DNA from: Hemerocallis citrina
Taxonomy: Eukaryota; Streptophyta; Magnoliopsida; Asparagales; Asphodelaceae
Length of the DNA: 64,000 nt
Assembly: GCA_017893485.1 (NCBI GenBank)
Contig: CM030366.1
Coordinates: forward strand, 75,707,227-75,771,226
Direction of reading: 5' to 3'
Under the pieces are notes generated by a model. That model worked only from the letters and a program-made list of their open reading frames with translations. It did not search any database and had not been told where the DNA came from. Shown piece after piece: positions 48,112 through 59,419 of this stretch. Both the position numbers and the translations under genes were made by a program. How positions within the stretch are numbered: the stretch's first letter is position 1; the number at the start of each line of letters is the position of its first letter.

Positions 48112-50022
48112 ATGCCTCCCAAGAAGGTCAGGTCTAGGGGGTCCAACCGCGGACCCAACCCCGCCGACCAGCCAGAGGAGGTCCCTGTCCATCCTGCCCC
48201 GCAGGCCGAACATCTCCCTCCCCCGGCCCAACAGGGCCAGCCTCCTCTTCCGAACCAACAACCCCCAAATGGTCCTGCTGGTCAGAACTAGAGGAGGCAG
48301 AAGCAACCACTCCATCCAGACCATGTCTCAATTCATAATGCCTCCTCAGACTCCATGGCTTCCCATCATCCCCGAGCTTCCGACCTCCGTAACACCGTCC
48401 TGAATCGCCAAAAGGAAGAGGACCTCCGCAACCACCTAGATGAGAGGCGGGCCCGAGAGGGAGCCTCCCGCCAGCATCATGGTGAGCGGTCTCCTCATCG
48501 CCGGGACGGTAGGAGGTCTCCGGACAGAAGGGGACGGGCGGAATCTCCCGAGCACCGTAGGATGAGGCCACATTCCCCCGTGGATCGGCATCATCCGAGG
48601 AACAATGAGGCACCTATCACTCGTGCCGAGTTCCTACAATTCCAGGAGACTGTGCTACAGGCCCTCAACCTTTGCCCCAACAACCATAATGCCCAGAGGG
48701 TTCCAACGCCTCCGCGGGTTCCCAGTCCTCGCCACCAATCCAGAAGTCCTCTCCCGGCACCCAGTCGCCAGCAGCACCCCTATAGTCCTCGCCGATCCCA
48801 GGACTACCGACGCCGTAGCCCCCGCTCCCCTTCCTACGAAGAAGAGTCCCGGGGATCTTTTGATTACCAGCGGAGGGACGATGCCCTCTACCGTTGTCTT
48901 CACGAGGTGGAGAGGCGCATCGGTCGCATGGATAAAGAGGAGGAGTCGAGAGCAGGGACCGTCCGTCCCAGCAGACCCCCCTTTTCTCGGACAATCATGG
49001 AGGCCCCCATACCGAGAGGTTTCAAACCTCCGCAGTTTGAAACGTACTCAGGGGAGTCCGATCCAGTTGATCACGTCGAAAGCTTCAAGACCTTAATGTT
49101 GATCCATCAAGCTTCCGATGCCATGCTCTGTAAGACCTTCCCCGCCACCCTTAGGGGGTCGGCTCGGGAATGGTACTCCAGGCTCGCCCCCTCTTCCATC
49201 TTCTCGTTCGAGCAGTTTGAAACGCTCTTCATAACTCACTTTGTGAGTAGCAGGCGAGCTGAGAAAACGAGCCTCTCCCTCCTCAACCTGCGACAGGAGA
49301 GGGGGGAAAAGCTGAGGGACTATGTGAGGAGATTCACCGCAGAGGTCAGGTCTATCGCCTCCCTAGACCAGTCAGTGGCGACCGTTGCGTTCCAGTCGAA
49401 CGTCCTCAACTCCAACCTCCGGTCGTCCCTCGCCAAGAAGCCCCCGCACAACTTCGCCGACCTTCTCCTAAGGTGCGAGAAGTACATTCGGGCGGAAGAG
49501 GCCGAGTGCCTCCCGAATTTCGGAGGATCGGCCTTCGGATCGAAGAGGAAGGCGACAGAGGAGGAGGGGTCCAAGAAGATGCAGAAGGACAACGGCGGTC
49601 AGCGCCATCCTCCCCCTAGGTTCGAGAAGTTCACACCCCTCACCACCAATGTCTCCACCATCCTGATGGAAGTGGAGAAAGAAGGAGTCATACCTCTGGC
49701 TCCGAGAATGAACACCTCGGCCAAGAGGAGGAACAAAGAGAAATGGTGCCGCTACCACCGGGACCACGGCCATGACACCAACGACTGCCGGGCATTGAAA
49801 AATGAGATAGAGGCCCTCATCCAGAGGGGGCAGTTGGCCAAATTTGTGAAGGCAAACGATCGGGCGGATCGCAACACTCCTCCGCCTCGGGGGGCTAACA
49901 AGCGCTCCGAGCGGGGCGATGAGACCCCCGATTCGAGGAAGAACGAGTTCTCCACCTCATCCACGGAGGTCCCATGGGGGGCTCCTCCAACTCCTCTCGG
50001 AAGGCCTTCGTCTGAGAGGTAA
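48112..50022 (+). pseudogene. Gag of gypsy A, with one amber stop
   Basis: The ATG at 48112 (MPPKKVRSRGSN..) opens a frame of 637 codons interrupted only by a TAG at 48289. A basic, Arg/Ser/Pro-rich N-terminal half (to about codon 290) is followed by the retrotransposon gag domain (SDAMLCKTFPATLRGSAREW, FVSSRRAEKTSLSLLNL, EKLRDYVRRFTAEV) and a zinc motif WCRYHRDHGHDTNDC. Gag packages the RNA. The frame runs into a stop at 50020 after leaving the protease frame in a six-G run (49976-49981), where a one-base indel probably separated gag from pol. Confidence 0.92.
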
Positions 50023-50408
50023 ACTCGGTTCACAGCGCCCCTCCTCCCAAAGGTCTCGGCGTCCCAGTGACTTTCTCCGATGAAGACCTCGAGGGGGTCC
50101 GAACTCCCCACTGCGACGCTCTCGTCATCGACCTTCGCATGGCAAACTTCAAGGTGCAGAGGGTCCTGGTAGACAACGGGAGCTCGGTGAACATCCTCTT
50201 CCTTTCGGCCTTCCGAGGGCTGCAGCTGTCTCGGGACCGTCTCAAGCCGGCCGGTTACACGCTCCACGGGTTCACGGGGGTACCAGTAACTGTCGAGGGG
50301 GTTATAACCCTAGACGTAACCGCTGGGAAGACCCCTACTACCCGGACAGAGCCGATGAACTTTATGGTCGTCGACGTCCCGGCCGCATACAATGTTATCC
50401 TAGGCTGA
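49974..50408 (+). pseudogene. Aspartic protease of gypsy A
   Basis: In the frame offset from gag, RKAFV is followed by a TGA at 50013, then EVNSVHSAPPPKGLGVPVTF. The catalytic loop reads VLVDNGSSVNIL, Asp-Asn-Gly in place of Asp-Ser/Thr-Gly, as is usual in Tat proteases. The C-terminal motif AAYNVILG ends at a second TGA at 50406 where the family has Arg. Cuts the polyprotein in an intact element; here interrupted. Confidence 0.88.
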
Positions 50409-51580
50409 CCTGGCCTAGCTGCCCTGGAAGCTGTCCCTTCAGCGTACCACCTTAAAATGAAGTTCCCCACTCGGTCGGGAGTGGGAGAAGTCAGGGGCAG
50501 CCAAGAGATGGCTCGGAAGTGCTATATGACTTCCACTGGGGGACCGGTGCTCTCCCTCGAGACTCTAGAAATCCCCGAGCCAAATGCCCGACCCACGTCC
50601 GAGCCGGCGGACGAGTTGGAAGAAGTGCTATTCTCAGATGAGGAACCGAGTCGAAAGTTCCTCATCAGCAAGTCCTTGCCGACTGCACTGTGTTCCGACC
50701 TGGTTCAATGCATCCGGGATAACTGCGACCTATTTGCTTGGTCCGTCGCGAATATGCCCGGGATATCCGAGGAGCTGCTAGTCCACCGCCTAAGCGTCGA
50801 ACCGGGGTGCAAACCGGTTCAGCAGAAGAGGCGAAAATTCGCTCCCGAGCGACAGCAGGCGAACCGGGGATAAACTCTTAAAGGCTCGGTTCATACAGGA
50901 AGTAAACTACCCCGAGTGGCTCTCCAATGTTGTAATGGTCAAGAAGTCTAACGGTTCTTGGAGGATATGCATCGACTTCACTGACCTGAACAAGGTGTGT
51001 CTGAAGGATCCATTCCCTCTCCCAAATATCGACACCCTCATTGACGCCACCTCGGGCCATGAGCTCCTCAGCTTCATGGACGCATTCTCCAGCTACAATC
51101 AGATCCGAATGTCCCCCCCGGACATTCCGAAAACCTCCTTCATCACCGACCAGGGCCTCTACTGCTATAGAGTCATGCCGTTCGGGTTGAAGAACGCTGG
51201 AGCCACCTACCATCGCCTCGTCAAGAAGGTCTTCCAAAGTCAGATAGGCCGAAACATGGAAGTATACGTCGATGACATGCTCGTCAAGAGCATCTGAGGT
51301 ACCGACCACGTGGCCGACCTCCAGGAGGCATTCGGCATATTGAGGAGGCACAACATGCGGCTTAACCCGAGCAAATGTGCGTTCGGGGTCTCATCAGGAA
51401 AGTTCCTCGGCTTCATGGTGAGCCAGCGAGGGATCGAAGCAAATCCCGAGAAGATCAAGGCCATACTGGACATGTCCCCGCCTCGGAACGTCAAGGAGGT
51501 GCAAAAGCTTACGGGTCGGCTCGCCGCTATTGGTCAGTTCCTTTCAAAGTTCGGGGAAAACTGCCTCCCCTTCTTCAAGG
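50409..51580 (+). pseudogene. Reverse transcriptase of gypsy A
   Basis: The connecting region (50457-50873) with HRLSVEPGCKPVQQKRRKFA ends in a one-base frameshift near 50868. The next frame gives WLSNVVMVKKSNGSWRICID, then PLPNIDTLIDATSG, FMDAFSSYNQIRM, FGLKNAGATYHRLV and the catalytic YVDD at 51265-51276. A TGA at 51295 follows KSI where Arg is expected. Beyond it are RLNPSKCAFGVSSGKFLGFM and RNVKEVQKLTGRLAA. All RT motifs are readable; two breaks prevent function. Confidence 0.92.
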
Positions 51581-52050
51581 CTCTCAGGGGGGCCAAGGGT
51601 TTCGAATGGGGCCAACCACAACAGGAATCGTTCGACCAACTAAAGGCTTACTTAGTGAACCCCCCCTCTGCTCAGCAAACCCGTTCCGGGGAAACCCTCT
51701 TTATCTACTTGCCTGCTTCCGAGCAGACCCTAAGTGCTGTATTGGTGAGGGAAGAAGACCGGGCCCAGAGGCCCATTTACTATGTGAGAAAAGTGCTCCG
51801 GGACGCCGAACTCCGCTATCCGAAGATAGAGAAGATGGCTTACGCCCTGGTCATGGCGGCAAGGAAGCTCCGTCCATACTTTCAGTCCCACTCGGTTGTG
51901 GTCCTCACCGACCAACCGCTGAAGCAGATCCTCCACAAGCCTGAAACCTCAGGCCGGCTAATGAAGTGGTCCATAGAGCTAAGCCAACATGACATCTCCT
52001 ACCAACCTCGGACTGCAATCAAGGCTCAGGCCCTTGCCGACTTCATCGTC
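51581..52050 (+). pseudogene. First (retroviral-type) RNase H of gypsy A, catalytically depleted
   Basis: The frame continuous with RT reads ETLFIYLPASEQTLSAVLVR, RPIYYVRKVL, AELRYPKIEKMAYALVMAAR and VVVLTDQPLKQIL. The first strand has PASEQ where active gypsy RNase H has a TDAS-like motif, so the first catalytic Asp is absent. The next domain is a second RNase H, which fits the replacement known for Tat elements. Confidence 0.85.
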
Positions 52051-52460
52051 GAGTCCACCATTCCCGAAGTCAGCCACGTCCTGAATGGGCCTCCCATTTG
52101 GACAGTTTTCGTGGACGGATCCTCCTGCAACGAGGGCAGCGGTGCCGGTATCATCCTAAACGGTCCTGATGACTTCGTCCTCCAGTATGCCCTCCGCATG
52201 AACTTCAAAGCCTCAAACAACGAGGCAGAGTATGAGGCATTAATCGCGGGCCTCGGACTTGCCCGAAGTGCCGGAGCGCAGCGCCTCCGAGTCCATAGTG
52301 ACTCTCAGCTAGTTGTGAACCAAGTCTTGGGCGAGTACGAGGTGCGAGACGAGCGGATGGCGAAGTACCTCGCCAAGGTCTGAGCCCTCATGAGTCGCTT
52401 TGAAGAGGCACTCATCCAACGAGTCCCTCGTAAGGAGAATTCCCAAGCCGATGCCCTCTC
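52051..52460 (+). pseudogene. Second RNase H (archaeal-type) of gypsy A
   Basis: WTVFVDGSSCNEGSGAGIIL (first Asp), NNEAEYEALIAGLGLA (Glu), LRVHSDSQLVVNQVLGEYEV (second Asp) and, after a TGA at 52381, PRKENSQADALSKLAS (last Asp) form a complete RNase H of the type found in plant Tat elements and in archaea and plants. It should remove the RNA strand in place of the depleted first domain. The TGA splits off the last catalytic residue. Confidence 0.9.
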
Positions 52461-53853
52461 CAAGTTGGCCTCGTCCTCCCTCCAAGGTCTCGAGCAGACC
52501 GTTTTGATCAAGGTCCTCTCCAGGCCGAGCATAGAAGACGAGACATCCGGCTCGATGGAGTCGTTGCCGGTCCTGCTGCAAGATAATTGGATGAAGCCGT
52601 TGGTGGAGTTCTTAAGGGACGGACTCCTCCCCGAGGACCCCAAAGAAGCACGCCGAGTCAGAACCAGGGCCGAGCGGTATGTCTTGATCGAGGGGATCTT
52701 GTACAAACGCTCCTTCTCGCAAATTGATGAACGACCATACCTAAGGTGCCTCTCCCCAGAACAGGCCGACTATGCCTTACAGGAGCTCCACGAAGGCATC
52801 GGCGGAGCACATTTAGGATCTAGGTCCTTGGCCCGGAAAGCTTTGAATTATGGATACTTCTGGCTGACTCTCCTCCAAGACGCCGAGCGACATGTCCGGC
52901 AATGCGGCTCCTGTCAGAGACATTCCAATGTTCGTCGCCTCCCCCAAGCCAACCTTGCCTCCCTATCAAGTCCTATCCCCTTTGCAATGTGGGGAATGGA
53001 TTTACTAGGGCCTTTTCCTCCAGCTCCGGGTCAGTTCAAGTTCTTAGTCGTAGCCATCGACTACTTTTCGAAGTGGATTGAGGCCGAACCCCTCGCCACT
53101 ATCACCGAGAACAAAGTGCTTCAATTCTTCTGGAGGAACGTCATCTGTCGGTTCGGCGTCCCTCGTGTCACCGTAACCGATAACGGAGCTCAGTTTACCG
53201 GGGCTGCATTCCGAGCTCTGTGCGAGGATCTTGCCATCCAACAGTGCTTCTTTTCCGTCTCCCACCCGCAGTCGAACGGCCAACCAGAAAACGCCAATCG
53301 GCAAATCCTCTCTGGCATCAAGAAGAGATTGGACAAATGTTCCAAAGGCCTATGGGTCGACCAACTCCCCAATGTACTGTGGAATTATCGCACCAACAAG
53401 CGGACCCCCACCGGAGAGTCCCCTTTCAACCTCACCTATGGGTCCGAGGCGGTGATACCCCTCGAGGTCGGTATACCTTCCCCTCGCCTCGCAGCCTACA
53501 ATGAGGAACAGAACGCTAGAGACCTCAGGGCGAACTTAGATCTGGTGGATGAACTGAGGGAGAGAGCATCGATTCGGCAGGAGAGCTACAGAAGGAGGGT
53601 CGAATTGGCATATAACAAGAAAGTCCGACCCACCAATCTCAAGCAAGGGGACTTGGTCCTGAGAAAACTGGCCATATCCTTCCCCAATCAGAAGAGCAAG
53701 CTGGCTCCGAACTGGGAAGGACCTTACAAGATCACAAGGATAGTTCGGCCCGGAGCATATCGTCTGGAAGATCTAGAGGGCAGAGAGATTCCGAGGACCT
53801 GGAATGCCGACCACATCCTGAAATACCAAGAAAGCGCCCCGGCGCCTCTCTAA
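52390..53853 (+). pseudogene. Integrase of gypsy A, intact frame
   Basis: A 487-codon frame after the TGA. The zinc-binding residues are His134, His141, Cys172 and Cys175. Core residues are Asp204 (WGMDLLGPFP), Asp264 (VTVTDNGAQFT) and Glu300 (SNGQPENANRQ). A GPY/F-like segment NWEGPYKITRIVRPGAYRLE lies at residues 441-460 and the frame ends ILKYQESAPAPL. There is no chromodomain, in line with Tat rather than chromoviruses. The frame is open but its supply from the upstream polyprotein is blocked. Confidence 0.93.
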
Positions 53854-54025
53854 GTATTGCAGGATATCGAGCCATTCCTCTCCTCTAACTTGTAATCTAC
53901 TTCATAAGTTGTAATATGTAAAAACGGTTCGCCGTCGATTATCAATGAAGAATGCTCTTTCATACTTATAAATTTGCTTGCGTCTCTCCGCCTTTATCTT
54001 TTGTTTTTTAATTTGATTTCAACCA

Positions 54026-54560
54026 ATGGTTCAGAGTCCAATGTCCGGCTCGACTTTACCTCCTCAGCTCGCCCCCGGACGAGCGAGAGGTAGATCGCCA
54101 TTCGGAACTGCTCCCACAACCGTTGAACTACACCGATGGTTCGGAGTCCAACAGTCGGCTCGACTTTACCTCCTCGGCTCGCCCCTGGACGAGCCAGAGG
54201 TAGATCGCCGTTCGGAACTGCTCCCACAACCGTTGAACTACACCGATGGTTCGGAGTCCAACACTCGGCTCGACTATACCTCCTCGGCTCGCCCCCGGAC
54301 GAGCCAGAGGTAGATCGCCGTTCGGAACTGCTCCCACAACCGTTGAACTACAACGATGGTTCGGAGTCCAACACTCGGCTCGACTTTACCTCCTCGGCTC
54401 GCCCCCGGACGAGCCAGAGGTAGATCGCCGTTCGGAACTGCTCCCACAACCGTTGAACTACACCGATGGTTCCGGAGTCCAACACTTGGTTCGATTCCAC
54501 TCCCCAAGCTTGCTTCTCGACGAGTTAGGAGTGGATCACCATTCGGAATAGCTCCCACAA
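54026..54560 (+). repeat. 110-bp tandem array of gypsy A
   Basis: Five units begin ATGGTTC(C)RGAGTCC at 54026, 54136, 54246, 54356 and 54466, exactly 110 bases apart. The last is diverged and resembles B's units. 110 is not a multiple of three, so frames rotate and the apparent proteins on both strands are by-products. Confidence 0.95.
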
Positions 54561-55176
54561 TTGTCGAACACTCGCTGTGATCGGCAAACCCCACCATGGG
54601 GAAGAGCTCGACTCACCCCTCGACTTCGCAAGAAGAGGGAGACCGAAGCACTGTTCGGCACCACAACCCGAGCCATCTTGTAACGAAGACGGAAGCCCCA
54701 AGAAGAAGGGTCAGACCACGCTGCCTCCGGTCGGATGCCGAGCAAGTGCCATTCCGAGCCTGCAAACGGAGAAAACTCACTTTCTCCTCAACTTTCGCGT
54801 AGGATCTCGATCAGACGGCCCAGATCTTGCCAGCAATGCTAGACGACAAGATAGCATTTTCTTGGGAACAGAGCCGTCTTGAGATTCGTGCCAAAATCCA
54901 ACGGCCCAGATCTTGTCAGCACCGCTAACGACAAGATAGTGTTCCCATAGTACTGGTTCGCCTCGAGATTCTTGCCGACGGCACTATGCGCTCGGCTCGT
55001 AAACCTCGACACGACCAACACACTTACAAGCGAGATAAATACGCAGAACAACAAAAGATATGCTAGTTCTTAAAAGAAATTTTATTAATAACCGGGACAT
55101 AATACAAAGCAATCTTTCCATGGTTACAAAGTATTAGAAAACAAAAAATACAACGCCGACCCACTACACTTGGCCT
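54561..55176 (+). other. Spacer between 110-bp array and antisense module, with a stray 223-bp-family unit
   Basis: 54715-54900 is a partial copy of the repeat that forms the array at 60691-61850 (CGGTCGGATGCCGAGCAAG, AACGGAGAAAACTCACTTTC, GATCTCGATCAGACGG, ACGACAAGATAG). The rest shows no gene. The 3' end of the antisense module overlaps the right edge. Confidence 0.7.
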
Positions 55177-56643
55177 TTAAATGGAAATGTCTTCACTGAC
55201 CCGTTCGGTCGCCAGTCCATCCACTTCGACTGATAGCTCCTCCGCCTCCTTTCGAAGCTTCGCCCCCACGATCTGAAAGTGATGGATCTCAGAGAGCAAA
55301 TCGTCCCGCTCGGCTAATATTTTTGACTGGTTGTACCGAATACACTGGACCCGAAGAGCGTTGCTAAAAGCAGTCTGCGAATCTTCGTCTTCTCCTACGG
55401 GGGTCGCCTCGGCGATCCTACTCTCCAGACGTTGGATCTCGGTGTCTCGTTGGCCGAGGACGGAATGAAGGTGGGCCCGCTCGCTCTCAGCTCGGCGTAA
55501 CTCCAGCTGGACGCCATAAAGCCGCTCTCGGCACTTCGTCGAGCGCGACTTCGTCGCCCCTGAGGTTGCCTCAGTTTCAGCATCATCGTCCGAGCCGTTG
55601 GAATCAGTGTATTGGGCTGCCACCACGAGCTGAAAAGAAGGGAAAACGAATAGCAAAATTTCAATACACTGGCGAAGTCCAACACTTGAAGAATTTTCCA
55701 ACCAAACTTTCAGATTCGTATTCAGATATAATAGCTCTACATACAACAAGACTGACCCCACAATAGAGTTTTACAACAGCCAGAAGAAACATAAAACGAC
55801 ATGATCAGGGCCTCTTTGGAAGGGGAACGCTTCAGTTCATGGAAACGCGAGGACGACGAGGCCTGACCTCCGAGCTCGATTCCAAACCAACGAAGCGTGA
55901 CCCCCCTTCACCGCTGACCCTAACTGTGGCACTGACCGAGGCACCGCTCGACGAGACGGCCACGCTACTCTGAGCGTCAGCAGGCTTCGCCTAGCCACAG
56001 GCAAACGTGTCGCAAGTTCGTAGAAGGTAATCCCTCTCTCGCTCTCTTTGCAAGTACACGATGTACTGCGGACGTTGGCCCTCTCAGGCAGAGGCTTGAG
56101 CGACGTGACCTCCTCCTCCAGTTCGATGATTCTATCTCTCAAAGCGTCGTCCTTCGCCAACTTCTTCAAACGAGGAAGCCTCGACGAGCCCGAGGCGTTG
56201 GCACTATCGGTCGCAAGCCGTCGGTAGTGGGTGACCTCAATCCCCCTATCTATCGTGATCCTCCTAAGCTTGTCGACCTCGGCCAACAGCTTCTGGCGCT
56301 CGGACGACGCCTTCTCCAGCTCGGAAGCAAGCTTCTCTTCTTCTGCCGAACGACCTTGCCCCGCTACCTCCAAGTGTCGGATCTTGGCCGAGAGCTCATC
56401 GTTCTTCCGCTCGGCGACAGTAAGCTCCCTACTAAGCTGCTTGACCTCGCCCTCGGGAAAAGGGGCTTGGGGTCGTTTTCGCAGCTGCTTCAGCTCGCGA
56501 CCTTGCTCCCTTGCGGCCCCCTTTATCTCCTCCAGTTTCAAAAACATATAAAAGCGCTTCTCTCGGCTTAGTGATAGCTCTCACTTTGTCTTGGTCAGCT
56601 CCTTACGAAGGTGTGAAACCTCCGTGATCGGACCGAACTTCAC
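55177..56643 (-). pseudogene. Antisense coiled-coil exons of gypsy A
   Basis: Minus-strand exon-like block 56643 to about 55985 starts after TGCTTTTCAG and is rich in heptads (RELKQLRKR, VKQLSRELTVAERKNDELSA, LASELEKASSERQKLLAEVD, RIIELEEEVTSL). A TGA lies after 19 codons. A second block starts after CTTCTTTTCAG at 55629 and runs to a stop at 55177, with RLYGVQLELRRAESERAHLH and EIQRLESRIAEATP. Both predict long coiled coils. They may be later exons of the antisense gene to the right or a separate gene. Function unknown. Confidence 0.6.
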
Positions 56644-56869
56644 CTGAAAAGCAGAGATAAATCCGATGGGCTGACACTTGGAAACATTTACGACTAATCA
56701 TACACAAAATCTGGGGACAAACACTTAGACAAATTTTGGCCAAACCAAAGATGTTTTCATTCAAAATTCAAAAAGTGCTACAAGAGCGGTGGCCAGTCCG
56801 CAGTTCGGCTTACAAAAAAAGGGGGGGGGGGGGGAGAAAGAACAAATGACTGAAAGATGCAACCAAGTC

Positions 56870-59213
56870 AGGGGTCGACCTTTTTTCCGTTCGGGTCTGT
56901 CGACCCCTCGGCCTTATCCTCGACTTCGACCTCGTCTTCATCCTCATCCTCGTCCCCCCTCTCGCTTTCCTCCTCAGATTCGTCCTCCTCCTCACCCTCG
57001 GCCTCGGCCTCTGTCTCGCTGGGCCTTCGACACCTTCGGTCTGCCCCGCGAGGCCGAGCATCGCCTGGGGGACCTCCTCCTCCCCCTCCACAGGGTCGTA
57101 GAAGCGGTAGGAGGACGTGTCAAACCCTGGGTTCCGAGCGGCGATATGCAGAAGAGCTCGGCCGCAGGCATCCTCCATGTTCTTGAACATGTGGTGCTCG
57201 GCCTCCTCCTGGACAGCCTTCTTCGCCTTTGCCACCTTAGACCGGTGCTTGGCCATGATCTTCTCGGCCCTCTTCCGAGCCCTCTCTGCCTCCGATCGAG
57301 CATTGGCCAGCTCCTCCTTCAGCTCGGCGTTCTCCTTCTCCGAGGCCTCGAGCTTGGCTGCCGTGTCCTTCGACAGCTGAATGGCATCGGCCAACTGCTT
57401 CTCCAACCCTGCCACTTCGGCACCCCTTTTTGCCGAGAGGAGTTGCTAAGCATCAAGCAGCTTCGTGGCTTTGATGCGCTCCGCTCTCTCCCAGTCATAC
57501 TCCTGTTCCTTGCTCGCAAACTGCTCGAGCGGGAAGTTGAAGTGGTAGAGGGTCTGAAAAGAGAACAAACCGTTAAAGTCCGAACGCAGGAACTTAGAAA
57601 ATCTCAGAAAAAGTTTCAATGAGAAAGAGTTAAGTCCACTTACCGACATTGTGTTCCGAGCGATCTGCATCGAGGCATCCCCTGCCAGCCCGGCCTTTAG
57701 GGCCGCTCGATCCTTTGGGGTCGGCAGGTGCCTCACCACTTCCATACAGATGTTGCCATCGCCCAAGAAGCCGTCGACATTCATCACCTGCCAGTCAGGG
57801 ACGAAGATCTGCTTGTGCCTCTCGGTCAAGATCTCCGCATCGGCAGTGAGGGGCGGAACTTGGAGGGACAGCACCTCATTCACGCCGAATGCACCGCTCG
57901 ATGAGCCGGCTACATCCCCCTCCACCATTGGTGCCGGCACACCGGAAACTGGAGGATCCGTAGCCGCGGACTTCTCCTGCTCGGGGCCGGCCCCCGGGAC
58001 AACGGCCTTCTGTAGGTCGCTTGTCTTCTCGACCGACGGTATCTTCGGGGCTCGGCCGTCCTGAGGCCCCGCCGAAGTTCTCTTCTTCCTCGTCTCATGT
58101 TCCTTCGCCCTGGCCTTCGCCATCAAAGCCCTATAGTCCATCTTCATCGTCTCTGCACAAGCCGAATGAAAAAACTTAGAAAAATTTTCATTAACTTTAA
58201 GCAAAGAGTATAAATACCAGAAGCGTACTAGGGTCGATCGGACTGAGATCCCCTCGGAACAAAGCATCCTCAGTAATGTCCTTCCAACTTAGCGCTGGCA
58301 AGGCGAGGAGCTTCTTGAGGACCTCTGCTTCCTCGTCACTCAGCACCGGCTCCTTCTTATCTCGCTTGGGCAGGCCATCTTTTGCCCAAACTATCGGGAT
58401 CGCCCACGGCACAGGAGCTCGGATGATGAAATACTTCTCCTTCCAATGTTTGATCGAGTCTGGGTTCTCGATCAACTTCACGCCCATCCGCGGCGAAAGA
58501 TAGAACCTCTGTTCGTTTCGGTTTGGCTGGCAAGGGCGGTAGAGGCTCCAAAAGAGAAACATGCTCGGTACGGCACTGACCTCTTGGCACCGGAGAACAA
58601 ACACCAGGACGTGCCTCCAGGTGTTCGGCATCAGCTGGGCGGGGCTCAAACCGTACCAATTCAAGACATCGATTATGAACGGATGAAGGGGAAAGCGGAG
58701 CCCGGCAGAGAGGGAGTCGAGAGGAAAGACGCACACGTCCGTTGAAGACTTTGTGTTGGCTCGGAAGCCCGATCCGGGGAGGAGTAGTCCGTATTCGGCG
58801 GGAATCTGGAATCCCCTTCGGATCAGATGTAGATCGGCCTCCGTAAGAGACGAGATGGTATGGTCCACCTCGGACAATTCTCTCGGTTCATTCTCCTCCA
58901 CCGACTTGGCCGTGCCTTGGGTCACCTTCTCTAAGATTTCCTCGGCGTAGTCCCGAACGCCTCCCACGCTCGACAGAGCAATAGGCTGCCGACCGAACGC
59001 ACCCGCCGTCTTCGGCTTCTCGATGATCGTGACCACTCCTTTACCCTTCTGAGACATCGCCGCGACCTCCTTGGGCGGCTCGGCTACTTCACCCTCCTTC
59101 TCCGGCCGAACAACGCTCTGATCGGTCGGCTTTACCACCTCCTTTCCTTTGCCCGCTCGGCCAACGGCTTGCTCCGAGGCGGGGGTCTCATCTGAGGAAG
59201 TAATATTAACCAT
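56870..59213 (-). pseudogene. Antisense gene of gypsy A with Transposase_28-like domain, coiled coil, acidic tail
   Basis: Reading the minus strand, exon 1 (59213-58218, 332 codons) has a charged N-terminus. It then carries VCVFPLDSLSAGLRFPLHPF..VLNWYGLSPAQLMPNTWRHV, which matches the plant domain named putative gypsy-type transposon (Transposase_28 in Pfam). Exon 2 (58150-57644) and exon 3 (from 57553) join in phase 0 across 67- and 90-base introns with GT/AG edges. Exon 3 has a TAG at 57446, then a coiled coil (AGLEKQLADAIQLSKDTAAK..) and, after a frameshift, a Glu/Asp-rich tail ending near 56870. Such antisense extra ORFs are known in Tat elements; the role is not established. Confidence 0.75.
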
Positions 59214-59404
59214 TTTCTAAAGAGAAAGGAGAGAGACCGACCTTGAAGTGACAACAACGGTCGGAAAAGTTCACCGGAGACAAAGAACGCCTTGCCGCGA
59301 CAGCTAGCAGCGCCACCCAGGAGCTAAAAACTTCGATGGTGAGGTAAAAACTTGGGAGGAAAAAGTAAAAGTAAAGAATGAGGTTTGGGGGTGGAGGAGT
59401 GAAG

Positions 59405-59411
59405 ATTTATA
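59405..59411 (-). promoter_or_regulatory. Likely TATA box of the antisense gene
   Basis: The minus strand reads ACTATAAATC, 192 bases upstream of the ATG at 59213, followed by CTTCACTCC and C/T-rich leader sequence. It would let the module be transcribed independently of the LTR promoter. Confidence 0.55.
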
Positions 59412-59419
59412 GTAAAAAA

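Noticed and set aside
48134..48613. Long minus-strand frames under gag of gypsy A
   Set aside because: GC-rich shadows of the gag frame; no family motif.
54026..54560. Overlapping ~100-codon frames on both strands
   Set aside because: Same peptides recur every 110 bases in rotating frames; they are shadows of the tandem array.
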